A model generated the notes under the pieces. It made no database searches, had not been told where the DNA came from, and saw only the letters and a program-made list of their open reading frames with translations. Position numbers and translations under genes: made by a program. A stretch of 64,000 bases of DNA from Flavisphingomonas formosensis (GTDB taxonomy: Bacteria > Pseudomonadota > Alphaproteobacteria > Sphingomonadales > Sphingomonadaceae). Positions 55,105 through 64,000 of this stretch are shown here, piece by piece. Each line of letters begins with the position of its first letter. Position 1 is the stretch's first letter. The DNA lies in NCBI RefSeq assembly GCF_009755815.1, contig NZ_WRPK01000004.1:434001-498000 (forward strand), in the 5' to 3' direction.

Positions 55105-55386
55105 ATGGCCCAAGCCCTTCGTCAGCCCACGCCGCGCGAACATTCTGCGCCATGGGAGCGTTTCCCGGATCTGTTCACGCTGGTGGCCGAGTTTGGCGTC
55201 GGCGCTTCCTCCGAGGCGCGCGTGGTGCTCCAGCGCACGGCTTGCGCGTTGATCGAGGAGCATGGGCGCAATGCCGCCGCCCATGTCGACCAGCGTCTCT
55301 CGGTTGCGATCGCGGCACGGGATTTCCAGGCCGCAATGTATTGGACCGCGGTGATGACCAGCGTGGAGCGGTGCCGCCAGGATTGA
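55105..55386 (+). CDS. small conserved-looking hypothetical protein
   Basis: A 93-residue predominantly helical protein (FPDLFTLVAEFGVGASSEARVVL, CALIEEHGRNAAAHVDQRLS, then FQAAMYWTAVMTSVERC). No membrane segment. No family I can name. It stands alone, on the opposite strand from the lrp-like gene. Confidence 0.6.
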   Translation: MAQALRQPTPREHSAPWERFPDLFTLVAEFGVGASSEARVVLQRTACALIEEHGRNAAAHVDQRLSVAIAARDFQAAMYWTAVMTSVERCRQD

Positions 55387-55545
55387 CCGCGGGCCATGCG
55401 CGGTATCGGGACGAAGCGCCGTTCGCGCCCATGCGAAAAAAATCGCGACGGACACGGAACCCTTTCGCTGTCGAACCATTATGGTTGCACTTCCTCGAGC
55501 CGGCATGCCGTCCCCCTTTGGCATGTCGGTTCTTTTTTGCGCGGT

Positions 55546-55992
55546 TCAGGCGCGGCGATTGCTGCGCATCGCGAAGCTGGAGGTGATGCGCGACACGCCG
55601 GGCAGCCGCGACAATATGTCGCGGTGGAAGGTGCCATATTCCTCGATCCCGGCGATCTGGACATGGAGTATGTAATCGCCGGCGCCGGTCATCAGATACC
55701 ATTGCTGGATTTCCGGATGCCTGCGCAGCGCATTTTCGAACCGGGCGAGAAATTCCTCGGTCTGCCGTTCCAATTCCACCTGCACGATCGCGATCGTTCC
55801 TTCCTCGGGAAGCGCGCCGGAGACGATCGCGGTGTAGCCGCGGATCACCCCGGTCTGTTCGAGCAGCTTGACCCGGCGAAGGCAGGCGGAAGGCGAGAGG
55901 CCGACCTCGGCCGCGAGCGCGCTGTTGGTGATGCGGGCGTTGAGCCGGAGTTGGCGGAGGATCCGACGGTCGGCCTCGTCGAGGGCTGCCAT
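55546..55992 (-). CDS. Lrp/AsnC family transcriptional regulator
   Basis: A 148-residue regulator: N-terminal winged helix-turn-helix (DEADRRILRQLRLNARITNSALAAEVGLS), then the RAM ligand-binding domain with GAGDYILHVQIAG. It is divergent from the alanine racemase gene by about 120 bases and, by analogy to DadR/BkdR-type regulators, probably controls the D-alanine operon in response to alanine. An Lrp-type operator would be expected between 55993 and 56112. Confidence 0.9.
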   Translation of the reverse strand: MAALDEADRRILRQLRLNARITNSALAAEVGLSPSACLRRVKLLEQTGVIRGYTAIVSGALPEEGTIAIVQVELERQTEEFLARFENALRRHPEIQQWYLMTGAGDYILHVQIAGIEEYGTFHRDILSRLPGVSRITSSFAMRSNRRA

Positions 55993-56112
55993 ATATGATC
56001 TTTCGTCTGTTCGAATAATCTGCCGAAATGCTCTTATTAGAGCAGATTTGTGCGTCAATGTGGCGAAAAATTCGAAGGGATGTTGCTTATCCTCACCCGG
56101 GAGGTGGGGGAC

Positions 56113-57255
56113 ATGGCCAGATTCGCGTGCCCGAGCTATTCGAGCCAGCTGAGGATCGACCTGGGTGCATTGCGCGCCAACTACCGGGCGCTCGCCGATC
56201 ATGCCGCGCCCGCCCTGTGTGGCGCGGTGGTGAAAGCCGATGCCTATGGCCTCGGCGCGGCCAAGGTGGCTGCGGCGCTGGCGCGCGAAGGTTGCCGGAT
56301 CTTCTTCGTCGCGCAGCTCGGCGAGGCGTTCGACGTGCTCGATGCGGTCGGCATCGACAGCAGCATCTACATATTGAACGGCCTCGATCCTGGCGGCGAA
56401 GCGGCGTGCGCGGAATGGGGCTTCGTGCCGGTGCTCAATGGGCGCGGCCAGCTCGACCGCTGGCGTGCCTTCGCGCGGGCTGCCGGCAAGCCGTTGCGGG
56501 CAGCGCTGCAGATGGACAGCGGCATGTCCCGCCTCGGCCTCGATCTCGCCGCATTGGCCGATCTCGCGCAGGACCGGTCGTTTGGCGAAGAGATTTCCCT
56601 GTGTCTGCTGATGACCCATCTGGCCTGCGCGGATGAGCCGGATCGCGCGGCGAACGATGCGCAGCTGGCGCAATTCGGCGCCGCGCGGGCGCTGTTTCCA
56701 GATGTCCCGGCGTCGATCGCGAACAGCGGCGGTACCTTCCTGTCGCCGGATTTCCACTGCGACGTGGTGCGCGCCGGGATCGCGCTCTACGGGGCGCGGC
56801 CGGGACCGCAGGCACCGCCGCTGCGCCCTGTCGTCTCGCTCGATGCGCGGGTGATCCAGATCCGGGAGATCGGGGAAGGAACCGGCGTCGGCTACGGGCT
56901 CGACTATGTCGCGGACACGCGGCGCCGTCTTGCGACGATCGGCGTCGGCTATGCGGACGGCTGGCCGCGGAGCCTTGGCGGCAACGGCGCCGCCTGGTTA
57001 GACGGGCAGCGGCTGCCGATCGTCGGCCGGGTCTCGATGGACAGCCTTACCATCGATATTTCCGATCTACCGCCGACGGCGCTGGGCGAGGGCGATTTCG
57101 TGGAACTGCTCGGGCCGCACCAGTCGCTCGACGACGTGGCGCGCGATGCCGGCACCATTTCCTATGAAATTCTGACGCGTCTCGGGCGGCGCCATGCGCG
57201 CGTCCATGTCGAGGACCAGGCGGCGGAGATCGTCGCGGCGGGAGCACGGATATGA
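56113..57255 (+). CDS. alr: alanine racemase (catabolic DadX-type)
   Basis: A 380-residue PLP enzyme converting L- to D-alanine. The Schiff-base Lys41 lies in [11 protein letters not shown], and [24 protein letters not shown] contains the second catalytic Tyr region. The ATG at 56113 follows GGGAGGTGGGGG; upstream ATGs at 56050 and 56080 are weaker. It overlaps dadA, which makes a catabolic role (L-Ala to D-Ala to pyruvate) more likely than cell-wall supply, although it could serve both. Confidence 0.93.
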   Translation: MARFACPSYSSQLRIDLGALRANYRALADHAAPALCGAVVKADAYGLGAAKVAAALAREGCRIFFVAQLGEAFDVLDAVGIDSSIYILNGLDPGGEAACAEWGFVPVLNGRGQLDRWRAFARAAGKPLRAALQMDSGMSRLGLDLAALADLAQDRSFGEEISLCLLMTHLACADEPDRAANDAQLAQFGAARALFPDVPASIANSGGTFLSPDFHCDVVRAGIALYGARPGPQAPPLRPVVSLDARVIQIREIGEGTGVGYGLDYVADTRRRLATIGVGYADGWPRSLGGNGAAWLDGQRLPIVGRVSMDSLTIDISDLPPTALGEGDFVELLGPHQSLDDVARDAGTISYEILTRLGRRHARVHVEDQAAEIVAAGARI

Positions 57256-58541
57256 AGGTGGTCGTTCTCGGTGCCGGCGTGATCGGCGTGACGTCGGCTT
57301 ATTATCTGGCCGAAGCCGGCCATGAGGTGACGGTGGTCGATCGACAGCCGGGGCCGGCGCTGGAGACGAGCTTCGGCAATGCCGGCGAGATTTCCCCCGG
57401 CTACGCCTCGCCCTGGGCGGCGCCCGGCGTTCCGCTGAAGGCGTTGCGCTGGCTGTTCATGGAGCATGCGCCACTGATCCTGCGGCCGAAGCCCGATATG
57501 GCGATGCTGCGCTGGCTCGCCGCGATGCTGCGCAACTGCACCGCCTCGCGCTACGCGCTCAACAAGAGCCGCATGGTCGGCCTCGCCGAGTTCAGCCGCG
57601 ACGAGCTGGTCGCGCTGCGCCGCCGGCTCGGCATCCGGTATGACGAGCGTTCGCAGGGCACGCTGCAGCTCTTTCGCACGCAGAAGCAGCTCGATGCGAG
57701 CGCGAGCGACATTGCGGTGCTGCGTTCCTATGGCGTCGAGTATGAACTGCTCGATCGCGGCGGCTGCGTGGCCGCCGAGCCGGGCCTCGCAGCCGCGAAG
57801 GAGAAATTCGTCGGCGGCTTGCGCCTGCCCGGCGACGAGACAGGCGACTGCCGCCTCTTCACCACCGCGCTTGCCGAATGGCTCGCCGCGCGGGGCGTCA
57901 GCTTCCGTTATGGCACCGCGATCAACGCTCTGGTGGAGGAGGGGGGACGGATTACGGGCCTCAAGACGGATCACGGGCTGATCCGCGGCGACGCCTATCT
58001 GGTCGCGCTCGCCAGCTATTCGCCGGCGCTGCTGCGTCCGCTCGGCCTGCGCCTGCCGGTCTATCCGGTGAAAGGCTATTCGATCACCGTCCCGATTGAG
58101 GAGGAGTCGCGCGCGCCGGTTTCGACCTTGCTGGACGAAAGCTACAAGATCGCGATCACGCGGCTGGGCAACCGCATCCGGGTGGGCGGCATGGCCGAGA
58201 TATCGGGCTTCGACCGGACATTGCCGGCGCGGCGCGAGGCGACTCTGCTGCACTGTCTGAGCGATCTCTTCCCCGGCGCGGCAAAGGCGGGCGAGACGAG
58301 CTTCTGGAGTGGCCTCAGGCCGATGACGCCGGACGGGCCGCCGATCGTCGGCGCGACGCCGATCGGCAATCTTTTCCTCAACACCGGCCATGGCACGCTC
58401 GGCTGGACGATGGCCTGCGGCTCCGGCCGGTTGATCGCGAGCATCGTCGGCGGCGCGGAGCCACCGATCGAGTCGACCGATCTCGGTATCAGCCGCTATG
58501 CGTCCCGGCCTTCGCCCCGAATCAAGGAGACTGTCAGATGA
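57252..58541 (+). CDS. dadA: D-amino acid dehydrogenase
   Basis: A 429-residue membrane-linked FAD enzyme of the DadA type that oxidises D-alanine to pyruvate and ammonia, feeding electrons to the respiratory chain. The FAD-binding motif is [21 protein letters not shown] at the N-terminus, followed by [20 protein letters not shown], which is characteristic of DadA, and [15 protein letters not shown] with the C-terminal [16 protein letters not shown]. It overlaps alr before it and ridA after it (ATGA both times). Confidence 0.95.
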   Translation: MKVVVLGAGVIGVTSAYYLAEAGHEVTVVDRQPGPALETSFGNAGEISPGYASPWAAPGVPLKALRWLFMEHAPLILRPKPDMAMLRWLAAMLRNCTASRYALNKSRMVGLAEFSRDELVALRRRLGIRYDERSQGTLQLFRTQKQLDASASDIAVLRSYGVEYELLDRGGCVAAEPGLAAAKEKFVGGLRLPGDETGDCRLFTTALAEWLAARGVSFRYGTAINALVEEGGRITGLKTDHGLIRGDAYLVALASYSPALLRPLGLRLPVYPVKGYSITVPIEEESRAPVSTLLDESYKIAITRLGNRIRVGGMAEISGFDRTLPARREATLLHCLSDLFPGAAKAGETSFWSGLRPMTPDGPPIVGATPIGNLFLNTGHGTLGWTMACGSGRLIASIVGGAEPPIESTDLGISRYASRPSPRIKETVR

Positions 58542-58885
58542 CGATACAGAGACTGCATTCCAATTCCCGCATGAGCCAGGCCGTGATCCACAACGGCATC
58601 GTTTATCTGGCCGGCCAGATCGGCGCGCCGGGCGAAGATGTGACCACCCAGACCAAGGCGGTGCTCGATTCGATCGACGCGCTGCTCGCCGAGGCCGGCA
58701 CGGATCGCTCGCGCCTGCTGCAGGCGACGATCTGGCTTGCCGACATGTCCGACTTCGCCGCGATGAACGCGGTGTGGGAGCCGTGGATCGGCGGCAACAA
58801 CCCGCCGGCCCGCGCGACGGGTGAAGTGAAGCTGGCGACGCCGGACTATAAGGTCGAGATCATCGTTACGGCCGCGCTGGCCTGA
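58538..58885 (+). CDS. RidA family enamine/imine deaminase
   Basis: A 115-residue RidA/YjgF-type protein that hydrolyses reactive imines and enamines. Features: [35 protein letters not shown], and [21 protein letters not shown] with the conserved Arg. Coupled to dadA, it would clear the iminopropionate released by the dehydrogenase. A hairpin lies just after the gene. Confidence 0.92.
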   Translation: MTIQRLHSNSRMSQAVIHNGIVYLAGQIGAPGEDVTTQTKAVLDSIDALLAEAGTDRSRLLQATIWLADMSDFAAMNAVWEPWIGGNNPPARATGEVKLATPDYKVEIIVTAALA

Positions 58886-58900
58886 TCGCGCCATCCTGTC

Positions 58901-58935
58901 GGAACCGAGGGGCGCCGGTTGCGCCGCTCGGCTCC
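58901..58935. terminator. hairpin terminator of the alr-dadA-ridA operon
   Basis: GGAACCGAGGGGCGC and GCGCCGCTCGGCTCC pair with two mismatches around CGGTT. It lies 15 bases after ridA stops and before the convergent lipocalin gene, so it may serve both. Confidence 0.65.
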
Positions 58936-58960
58936 GGTGGCGTTGGTAGCGGCCGTGGCG

Positions 58961-59524
58961 TCACACCTGCTGCGTCAGCTTGAGGCGGGTCCGGTCATAG
59001 CCCAGCGCGTGGGCGCGATCGAGCAGCTCCACCACCAGTTCCGGCGCGGGCGTGGCCTCGCGGGCGAGCAGCCAGAGATAGCGTCCGCTCGGTTCCCCGA
59101 CGATCGACCAGCGATAGTCGTCGTCATGATCGAGCACCCAATAGTCGCCGGTATAGAGTGGACCGAAGAAAGAGACCTTCAGCTTCGCGCGCGAGACGGT
59201 GTCGACCACGATGGCTCGCCCCCGCGACGTTCTCGGTGCGCCTTGCGGGCTTCCCTTGCGCCCGCCATTAATCACCTCGATCTTGCCGTCGGGCAGCAGC
59301 GCATAGTCGGCTGTCACCGCCTCCAGCCCTTTCTCGAAGCGATTTTCGTGCCGCGCAATCTCGAACCAGCGGCCGAGATAGCGATCCAGCGAGACCGTCC
59401 TGGCCGGTTCCGGCACGGCCGGGTTGATCACGTCCGGCCGGGTGCGGCGCAAATAGAGGCCAGCGCCAGCGACGCCCAGGACGGCTGCGGCGGACGCGAA
59501 CTGAACGAGCCGGGTGCGCTTCAT
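58961..59524 (-). CDS. Blc-type lipocalin
   Basis: A 187-residue lipocalin with an N-terminal hydrophobic segment (FASAAAVLGVAGAGLYL), so membrane-anchored or exported. The first signature LGRWFEIARHENRFEKGL (GxW plus conserved Arg) and the later VLDHDDDYRWSIVGEPSGRYLWLLAR are diagnostic. Bacterial Blc lipocalins are outer-membrane-associated and bind lysophospholipids. There is no lipobox Cys, unlike E. coli Blc. Confidence 0.92.
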   Translation of the reverse strand: MKRTRLVQFASAAAVLGVAGAGLYLRRTRPDVINPAVPEPARTVSLDRYLGRWFEIARHENRFEKGLEAVTADYALLPDGKIEVINGGRKGSPQGAPRTSRGRAIVVDTVSRAKLKVSFFGPLYTGDYWVLDHDDDYRWSIVGEPSGRYLWLLAREATPAPELVVELLDRAHALGYDRTRLKLTQQV

Positions 59525-59682
59525 CGATACTCCTTCACAACGAGGATATTGGAGAGGTCATCGCCGGCTTTTGCGCAAGGGATGGCTCAGGGGCAAGCCG
59601 ATTGGGGAGATCGGCGGAGACGAATGGAAATTTCGGCGCGGCCGATCGTTGATCCTTATCGATAGTCTTCGACGGAGATAGC

Positions 59683-59763
59683 ATGCGCTCGATACTTCTT
59701 TATGCGATCGGTATTCCTATTCCGATCATTCTTCTGCTTGCTATGTGCACCCATCATTTCTGA
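59683..59763 (+). CDS. 26-residue hydrophobic peptide
   Basis: A tiny protein with one membrane span and a Cys-Thr-His-His-Phe tail (IGIPIPIILLLAMCTHHF). ACGGAGATA before the ATG contains GGAG at proper spacing. The IGIPIP pattern is reminiscent of small conserved hydrophobic proteins in alphaproteobacteria. Function unknown; it may act on a membrane protein partner. Confidence 0.65.
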   Translation: MRSILLYAIGIPIPIILLLAMCTHHF

Positions 59764-59939
59764 GAGGGAGGAGCGTAGTCATCCTAACGCTCGGATGGGG
59801 ACGTCCTTTCCCCTCTGGATTTGCGTATTCCAAAGCTTCAACGCTGCGTAAGAACAGTGCGAGCGCGCTGCGTTGCATGCGAACGGGCCTGCCAAACGGC
59901 GCCTGAACCGATAGTGAAGCTCGCAGGCCGCGATTTTTC
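59764..59939. other. spacer, nothing recognised
   Basis: 176 bases after the small peptide gene and before the stop of the convergent DUF2252 gene. No gene, hairpin or repeat that I can support. Confidence 0.4.
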
Positions 59940-61181
59940 CTAATCTTCGGTCGCGGTGAGTGCGAAGCGCCGACAATGATCGAGATAGCCAGCCTCATGT
60001 GCGCCGGCCAGTTCGACGATGCTCCTCCAGAGCCAGGAAGGCGCATCGAGATTGCCGTCGCGCCGCCCGATGAGCTGTTTCCGCCATTCGGATCGCTCGT
60101 CCAGCGACAATTGGCGCGCGTGGGCGAGGCCGACGACATAAGCGAGATAGGCCGCAGAGGCGACCGCTTGCTTTCTTGAAAATTGCTCGACTTCGATCTT
60201 GAGATCCTGAGGCGCCAGCTCACGGAGCACGACCGGGCGTGACAGGAGATGGGCGGGGATCATGCGTTCCCCCAGATTGGGCGAAAGGGCGCGTGCGCCG
60301 GTCACCACACGCTCGGCTGCATCCTCGGGTATGACGGCGGTCGGTGCCGTAGGCACGACGGGCGGGACTGCCTCCTTGATGTCGACGAGTGCGAGCCGAT
60401 CATGTTTCGCGCCCTTTTCGGCTACGCCAAGCAGCACGGCATAACGCAGCTTGCCGAGCGAACTGCAGCCTTTCCGCCAATAGGCCGCGTCGACGACGCG
60501 GATGCGTCCGTTCGGTCCGAGGCCGGCCAGTTCCAAGGACCGGTCGCGAACGGCGTCCTCAGCGAACAACGCCCGCAGCGCATCCCATTCCGTATCGGTC
60601 AGCTTCCAGAAACGTTTGCCGAGCGGGATGCTCGGTTCGACATCCTCGATCCTTTCCTTGGCGAGGTGACGCCAGCGGCGGCCGGCGGCGAGACGGCGGA
60701 CGGAGCGGACGACGTCGGGCTCCATCACATTGTCGCCATCGGGCACCAGCGCCCGCGCATAACCCTCGATCATCGCCTCGACCATCCGGGCGGTGGTGAC
60801 GCCCGGCAGATCGGAACTGCGCGCCGCGGTTTCGAGCGACAAGCCCAGGCGAATGAGATCATGGGCCGGATTGCCGATCACGGTCTGATCGAGATCGCGA
60901 ATCTGTATGTCGATCCGCCGCTCCGCGTCCGCCAGCGGGCCGAGATTGCCGAGGTGGCAATCGCCGCATATCCATATTGGCGGCCCTTGGGGTATCTCCC
61001 GCGCGACCGGCGAGCGCTCCAACCATTCATAGAATTTGGCGGTGTTGCCCCGGACATAGGCGTGCACCGACCGCGCCATCTTGAGAGCGCGGGTGCGCTC
61101 CAGAATGCTGCGTCTTTCGTCATGCGATATGTTCAAAGGGCGGGCCTCGCCGGGCCGACGGAACGCACATGCATGGTACAT
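59940..61181 (-). CDS. DUF2252 domain-containing protein
   Basis: A 413-residue member of the DUF2252 family, distant kinase-fold-like proteins. Characteristic: MARSVHAYVRGNTAKFYEWL, WICGDCHLGNLGPL, DLDQTVIGNPAHDLIRLGLSL, and LALVDIKEAVPPV later; the C-terminus has VGLAHARQLSL. The GDxHxxN and DxDxT-like elements recall phosphotransferase catalytic loops. Activity is unproven. M13 of a longer frame (ATG 61181) was used; ATG at 61217 is possible. It is independent of its neighbours. Confidence 0.88.
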   Translation of the reverse strand: MYHACAFRRPGEARPLNISHDERRSILERTRALKMARSVHAYVRGNTAKFYEWLERSPVAREIPQGPPIWICGDCHLGNLGPLADAERRIDIQIRDLDQTVIGNPAHDLIRLGLSLETAARSSDLPGVTTARMVEAMIEGYARALVPDGDNVMEPDVVRSVRRLAAGRRWRHLAKERIEDVEPSIPLGKRFWKLTDTEWDALRALFAEDAVRDRSLELAGLGPNGRIRVVDAAYWRKGCSSLGKLRYAVLLGVAEKGAKHDRLALVDIKEAVPPVVPTAPTAVIPEDAAERVVTGARALSPNLGERMIPAHLLSRPVVLRELAPQDLKIEVEQFSRKQAVASAAYLAYVVGLAHARQLSLDERSEWRKQLIGRRDGNLDAPSWLWRSIVELAGAHEAGYLDHCRRFALTATED

Positions 61182-61310
61182 CCTTTCCGTCGCAGCGAAG
61201 CCGTGACGGTGGCGCAATGTTCCATGAACTCTTTGTCACCCGCCCGCTTCGGCACATGCACCGCCTCGGGCTGAGATCGATGCCCAGACGTGCGTTGGTC
61301 CGGCGGCGTT

Positions 61311-61748
61311 TCAGTGGCGCTGCCAGGCGCGGTCCACGGAGACGGCGTCGACCCGGTCGCCGTCGAAGCCGAGACCGACCTTCCAAACGACGTCGTCGGA
61401 AAACTCGTCGACCGTTTCGAGATCGTGATAGCTGCAGGTTTCGGTGCCGGCATCCAGCGCCGAGCAGCGCGCGCCGGCACGAACCAGAGCGGCCTCCGCC
61501 ATGGCACGCGGCGTGCCGGCGGGAACCGCTGCACGGATTGCGGCCGCGGCCGGCGCGAGCTGATCGGCGGGTGTATGGTGCACGTCGCCGAACACCGGGT
61601 TACTGCTCAGCAGCGGATCGCGCGGCTGCTCGAATTCGAGGTGCCGGAAGGTGAGAGCGCCGGCCGCACTGCCGTCGGCGAGGGCCGGGGAGGCGGCTGC
61701 CGAAATCGCCAGCAGGGCGCCTGCGAGAAGCATCTGAGCGGGCATCAT
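61311..61748 (-). CDS. small secreted protein behind the RND outer-membrane factor
   Basis: A 145-residue exported protein with a signal peptide (MLLAGALLAISAAASPALA) and a mature part with two Cys (ARCSALDAG, ETCSYHDLE) and acidic EFSDDVVWKV. Its ATG overlaps the stop of the outer-membrane efflux gene (ATGATG), so it is translationally coupled to the pump. No family recognised. A role in pump assembly or metal sensing in the periplasm is only a guess. Confidence 0.75.
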   Translation of the reverse strand: MMPAQMLLAGALLAISAAASPALADGSAAGALTFRHLEFEQPRDPLLSSNPVFGDVHHTPADQLAPAAAAIRAAVPAGTPRAMAEAALVRAGARCSALDAGTETCSYHDLETVDEFSDDVVWKVGLGFDGDRVDAVSVDRAWQRH

Positions 61749-63211
61749 GAGCCTTGTCCTTTCGTGGGGATGGTCGCGGTTTCGCGCAGGGGAGATCGGG
61801 CGGGGGCCTGCCAGCCGCCGCCGATCGCGCGGATCAGGCCGATGCTGGCCTGCAGGCGCTGGGTGCGCAGCTGGATGGCCTGGCGGCGCGTACGCAGCGC
61901 CGTCGTCTGGGCGGTGACGACGTCGAGATAGCTGACGGCGCCCTTGTCGTAGCGGTTGGTGGAAAGGGCTTCGGCGAGGCCGGCTTGCCGGACCGCACGA
62001 TCCTCGGCCTCCGCCTCGATGCCGAGATGATACAGGCGGGCGAGATTGTCCTCCACTTCCTGGAACGCCTGGAGCACGCCGCTGCGATAATCTGCGGTCG
62101 CCTGGTCCCACCGTGCCCGAGCCGCGGCGAGCTGGGCCCGGCGGCGGCCGCCATCGAACAGGGTCAGCACGGCGCTCGGCCCGATCGACCAGAAGGCGTT
62201 GGGCGCGGAGAGCAGGCCCGGCAGGCCGGTATTCTGGAAGCCGCCGATCCCATCGAGCGTGATCGAAGGAAAGAAGGCAGCCTTGGCGACACCGATGCGG
62301 GCATTGGCCGCGGCCATGCGCCGTTCGGCGGCGGCCACGTCCGGCCGGCGCTGGAGCAGGGCGGAAGGAAGGATCATCGGCACGTCCGGCAGGGTGAGCT
62401 GGACCGAGTCCGGCGGCAGGGTGAACTGGGAGGCGGGCGTGCCGACGAGGCTGGCGATCGCATGCTCGGTGAGCGCGCGAGAGGCATGCACGTCCGCAAG
62501 CTGCGCCTGCGCCTCGGCGAGCTGCGCGCCAGCGCGGCCGGTATCGATCTCGGAGGCGATGCCGCCCCGGAAACGCCGTTCGGTCATCGCATCGGCCTGA
62601 TCATAGGCCGCGACCGTGCGGGCCAGCATGTCGGCCTCGAGATCATAACCCCGGAGCGCGACATAGGCATCGGCCAGCCGAGCCTGCAGGCTGAGGCGCA
62701 CCCCGGCGAGATCGTCGGCGCTGGCCTCTGCGTCGGCACGGCCGGCGGCCACGCTGTTGCGCACGCGGCCCCACAGGTCGAGCTCGTAGCTCGCCATGCC
62801 GCCGACCGTATCGGCGGGATAGAGGTCCGGCTGGTTGGCGCCGCGCAGCGGGCGATTGTCCGACTGGCGGTTGCGGGTGACGTCCCCGGACACGCCGATC
62901 TGGGGGAAGAGACCACTGCGGGCCTGCGCCAAATAGGCGCGCGCCTCGTCATAGCGGCCGAGCGCGCCGGCCAGGGTGGGATTGTCCTTGCCCAGCCGCT
63001 CCTCAAGCGCGGCGAGCGTCGGATCGCCGAACGCGTTCCACCAGTCCACCGACGGGCCTGTTCCCGGAGCCGCCGGTTGCCAGGGGCCGGCTTCCTTGAA
63101 CGCGGCGGGCGCCGCCGCGACCGGCGGCCGGTAGGGTGGCGCCATCGAACAGCCCGCAAGCGCAGTGGCCATCGCGGCAAGGCTGCCGAATGTCCGCCTT
63201 CGGTCAGCCAT
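61745..63211 (-). CDS. RND efflux outer-membrane factor (NodT/OprM-like)
   Basis: A 488-residue TolC-family outer-membrane lipoprotein. The lipobox ALAGC puts the lipidated Cys at 21. Two repeated OEP domains follow with the usual WWNAFGDPTLAALEERL, ELDLWGRVRNSVAAGRADAEAS, LLQRRPDVAAAERRMAAANARIGVA and SYLDVVTAQTTALRTRR. The start at 63211 is fixed by the signal peptide and overlaps the adaptor gene by 8 bases. It forms the exit duct of a tripartite pump with the adaptor upstream. Confidence 0.94.
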   Translation of the reverse strand: MADRRRTFGSLAAMATALAGCSMAPPYRPPVAAAPAAFKEAGPWQPAAPGTGPSVDWWNAFGDPTLAALEERLGKDNPTLAGALGRYDEARAYLAQARSGLFPQIGVSGDVTRNRQSDNRPLRGANQPDLYPADTVGGMASYELDLWGRVRNSVAAGRADAEASADDLAGVRLSLQARLADAYVALRGYDLEADMLARTVAAYDQADAMTERRFRGGIASEIDTGRAGAQLAEAQAQLADVHASRALTEHAIASLVGTPASQFTLPPDSVQLTLPDVPMILPSALLQRRPDVAAAERRMAAANARIGVAKAAFFPSITLDGIGGFQNTGLPGLLSAPNAFWSIGPSAVLTLFDGGRRRAQLAAARARWDQATADYRSGVLQAFQEVEDNLARLYHLGIEAEAEDRAVRQAGLAEALSTNRYDKGAVSYLDVVTAQTTALRTRRQAIQLRTQRLQASIGLIRAIGGGWQAPARSPLRETATIPTKGQGS

Positions 63212-64000
63212 TTTGGCGCCCGATGGTGACCGGCGTTCCATTGCCGATCGAATCCGGTGGATTGTCGATGATGCGTTCGGCCGGGCGGAGGCCGGCAGTG
63301 ACCTCGACCGTGCCGCCAAGATCGCGGCCGAGATGGATCGGCCGCATGCGCACGCGATTGTCGGGGCCGACCATGGCGACCTCGGTGCCGTCGGCGCGGA
63401 AGACGAGCGCGCTCGACGGGATCTGCACCAGCCCGGCCTGGCCTGGCACGTCGAACGCGACCTGGCCGTAGCCGCCGGGCTTGAGCAGCCCGTCCCGATT
63501 ATCGGCAACGAGCTGTACCTGCTGTGTGCCGGTCTGGCTGTTGATCGCGCCGGCCGCGCCGATCACGGTGGCCTCGATCCTGCGGTCCGGATAGTCGGGC
63601 ACTGTCAGCGTCGCGGCGAGCCCAGGCCACATCGCCGCCGAATAGATTTGCGGCACGCTGACATAGAGGCGGATGCGGTGCACGTCCGCGACGGTGAACA
63701 GCGCCTGCTGGCCGCTGCTACCGGGTCCGACGAGATCGCCGATATCGGCGTTGCGCTGGGTGACGATGCCGGCGAATGGCGCGCGCAGCGTGGCGAACTG
63801 CTTCAGTGCCAGCAGCCGTTGGAGATTGGCCTCGGCCGCCTGCACCGCTGCGTTCTTGACCGCCAGGTCGCCGTTCTTCTCGTCCGCCTCCTGGTGCGAG
63901 ACGGAATTGCTGGAGAGCAGGTCGTTCCAGCGGGCCGCAGTGCTGCGGGCGAGGCCGGCATTGGCACGCGTGCTCGAAAGGTCGGCGCGCGCCTGGGCGA
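63204..64000 (-). CDS. RND efflux periplasmic adaptor (partial)
   Basis: The C-terminal part (265 residues) of an HlyD/AcrA-like membrane fusion protein. It begins outside the window. Visible are the helical hairpin (ADLSSTRANAGLARS... DEKNGDLAVKNAAVQAAEANL), the lipoyl half LRAPFAGIVTQRNADIGDLVGPG, the beta-barrel domain and a C-terminal IPSSALVFRADGTEVAMVG. The pump gene itself lies beyond the right end or elsewhere. It overlaps the outer-membrane factor by 8 bases. Confidence 0.93.
   Translation of the reverse strand, partial: AQARADLSSTRANAGLARSTAARWNDLLSSNSVSHQEADEKNGDLAVKNAAVQAAEANLQRLLALKQFATLRAPFAGIVTQRNADIGDLVGPGSSGQQALFTVADVHRIRLYVSVPQIYSAAMWPGLAATLTVPDYPDRRIEATVIGAAGAINSQTGTQQVQLVADNRDGLLKPGGYGQVAFDVPGQAGLVQIPSSALVFRADGTEVAMVGPDNRVRMRPIHLGRDLGGTVEVTAGLRPAERIIDNPPDSIGNGTPVTIGRQNG

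Overview
The window is about 64 kb of GC-rich chromosomal DNA, roughly two-thirds G+C by eye. Gene content and style point to an alphaproteobacterium of the order Sphingomonadales: a complete exosortase A (XrtA) polysaccharide locus, an HdaA-type DnaA regulator, neighbouring xerD and accA, many ATGA/GTGA stop-start overlaps, and palindromic intergenic repeats of a kind I associate with sphingomonads. The assignment is inference from gene content only. No rRNA, CRISPR array, phage block or insertion sequence was seen. One tRNA (anticodon CAT) is present.

Layout. 1-7.6 kb: a small membrane peptide, an Ala-rich exported protein, xerD, accA, a ZnuD-like TonB receptor behind a near-perfect Zur box, and trxB. 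7.6-25.3 kb: the XrtA locus. On the minus strand it has an acyl carrier protein and two alpha/beta hydrolases. On the plus strand it has an AMP-dependent ligase, a PLP decarboxylase, an export lipoprotein, a chain-length protein, a tyrosine autokinase, an outer-membrane beta-barrel, an ExeA-like ATPase, a polysaccharide deacetylase, a FemAB-like protein, a glycosyltransferase, exosortase A fused to EpsI, and an asparagine-synthase-like amidotransferase. No PEP-CTERM substrate and no initiating glycosyltransferase are in the window.

25.4-40.4 kb is mostly housekeeping: ndk, yjbR-like, purN, purM, a DUF2066-like exported protein, hdaA, ppk1, ppx, rnd, aspS, a TRIC-type channel and a PPK2. Three polyphosphate enzymes therefore lie within 10 kb. 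40.6-43.7 kb has an AT-richer stretch with doubtful small ORFs, then a groEL paralogue lacking the GGM tail and a transglutaminase-like protein in which the usual His of the HAW motif is Ser. 43.7-47.7 kb: greB, a soluble lytic transglycosylase, dapA, smpB.

47.8-50.2 kb is the most interesting accessory unit: a 63-residue peptide, an HprK-related kinase and an NTP_transf_5-type nucleotidyltransferase, overlapping on the minus strand. It resembles peptide-tailoring modules but has no lasso cyclase or radical SAM gene beside it. 50.2-55.4 kb: an alpha/beta hydrolase, a DUF3775 protein, a ferredoxin-reductase-like flavoenzyme, an SGNH hydrolase, small secreted proteins and the tRNA. 55.5-58.9 kb: an Lrp-type regulator divergent from a D-alanine catabolic operon (alr-dadA-ridA). 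58.9-64 kb: a Blc-type lipocalin, a 26-residue membrane peptide, a DUF2252 protein, and an RND efflux tail (small secreted protein, outer-membrane factor, periplasmic adaptor) that runs off the end.
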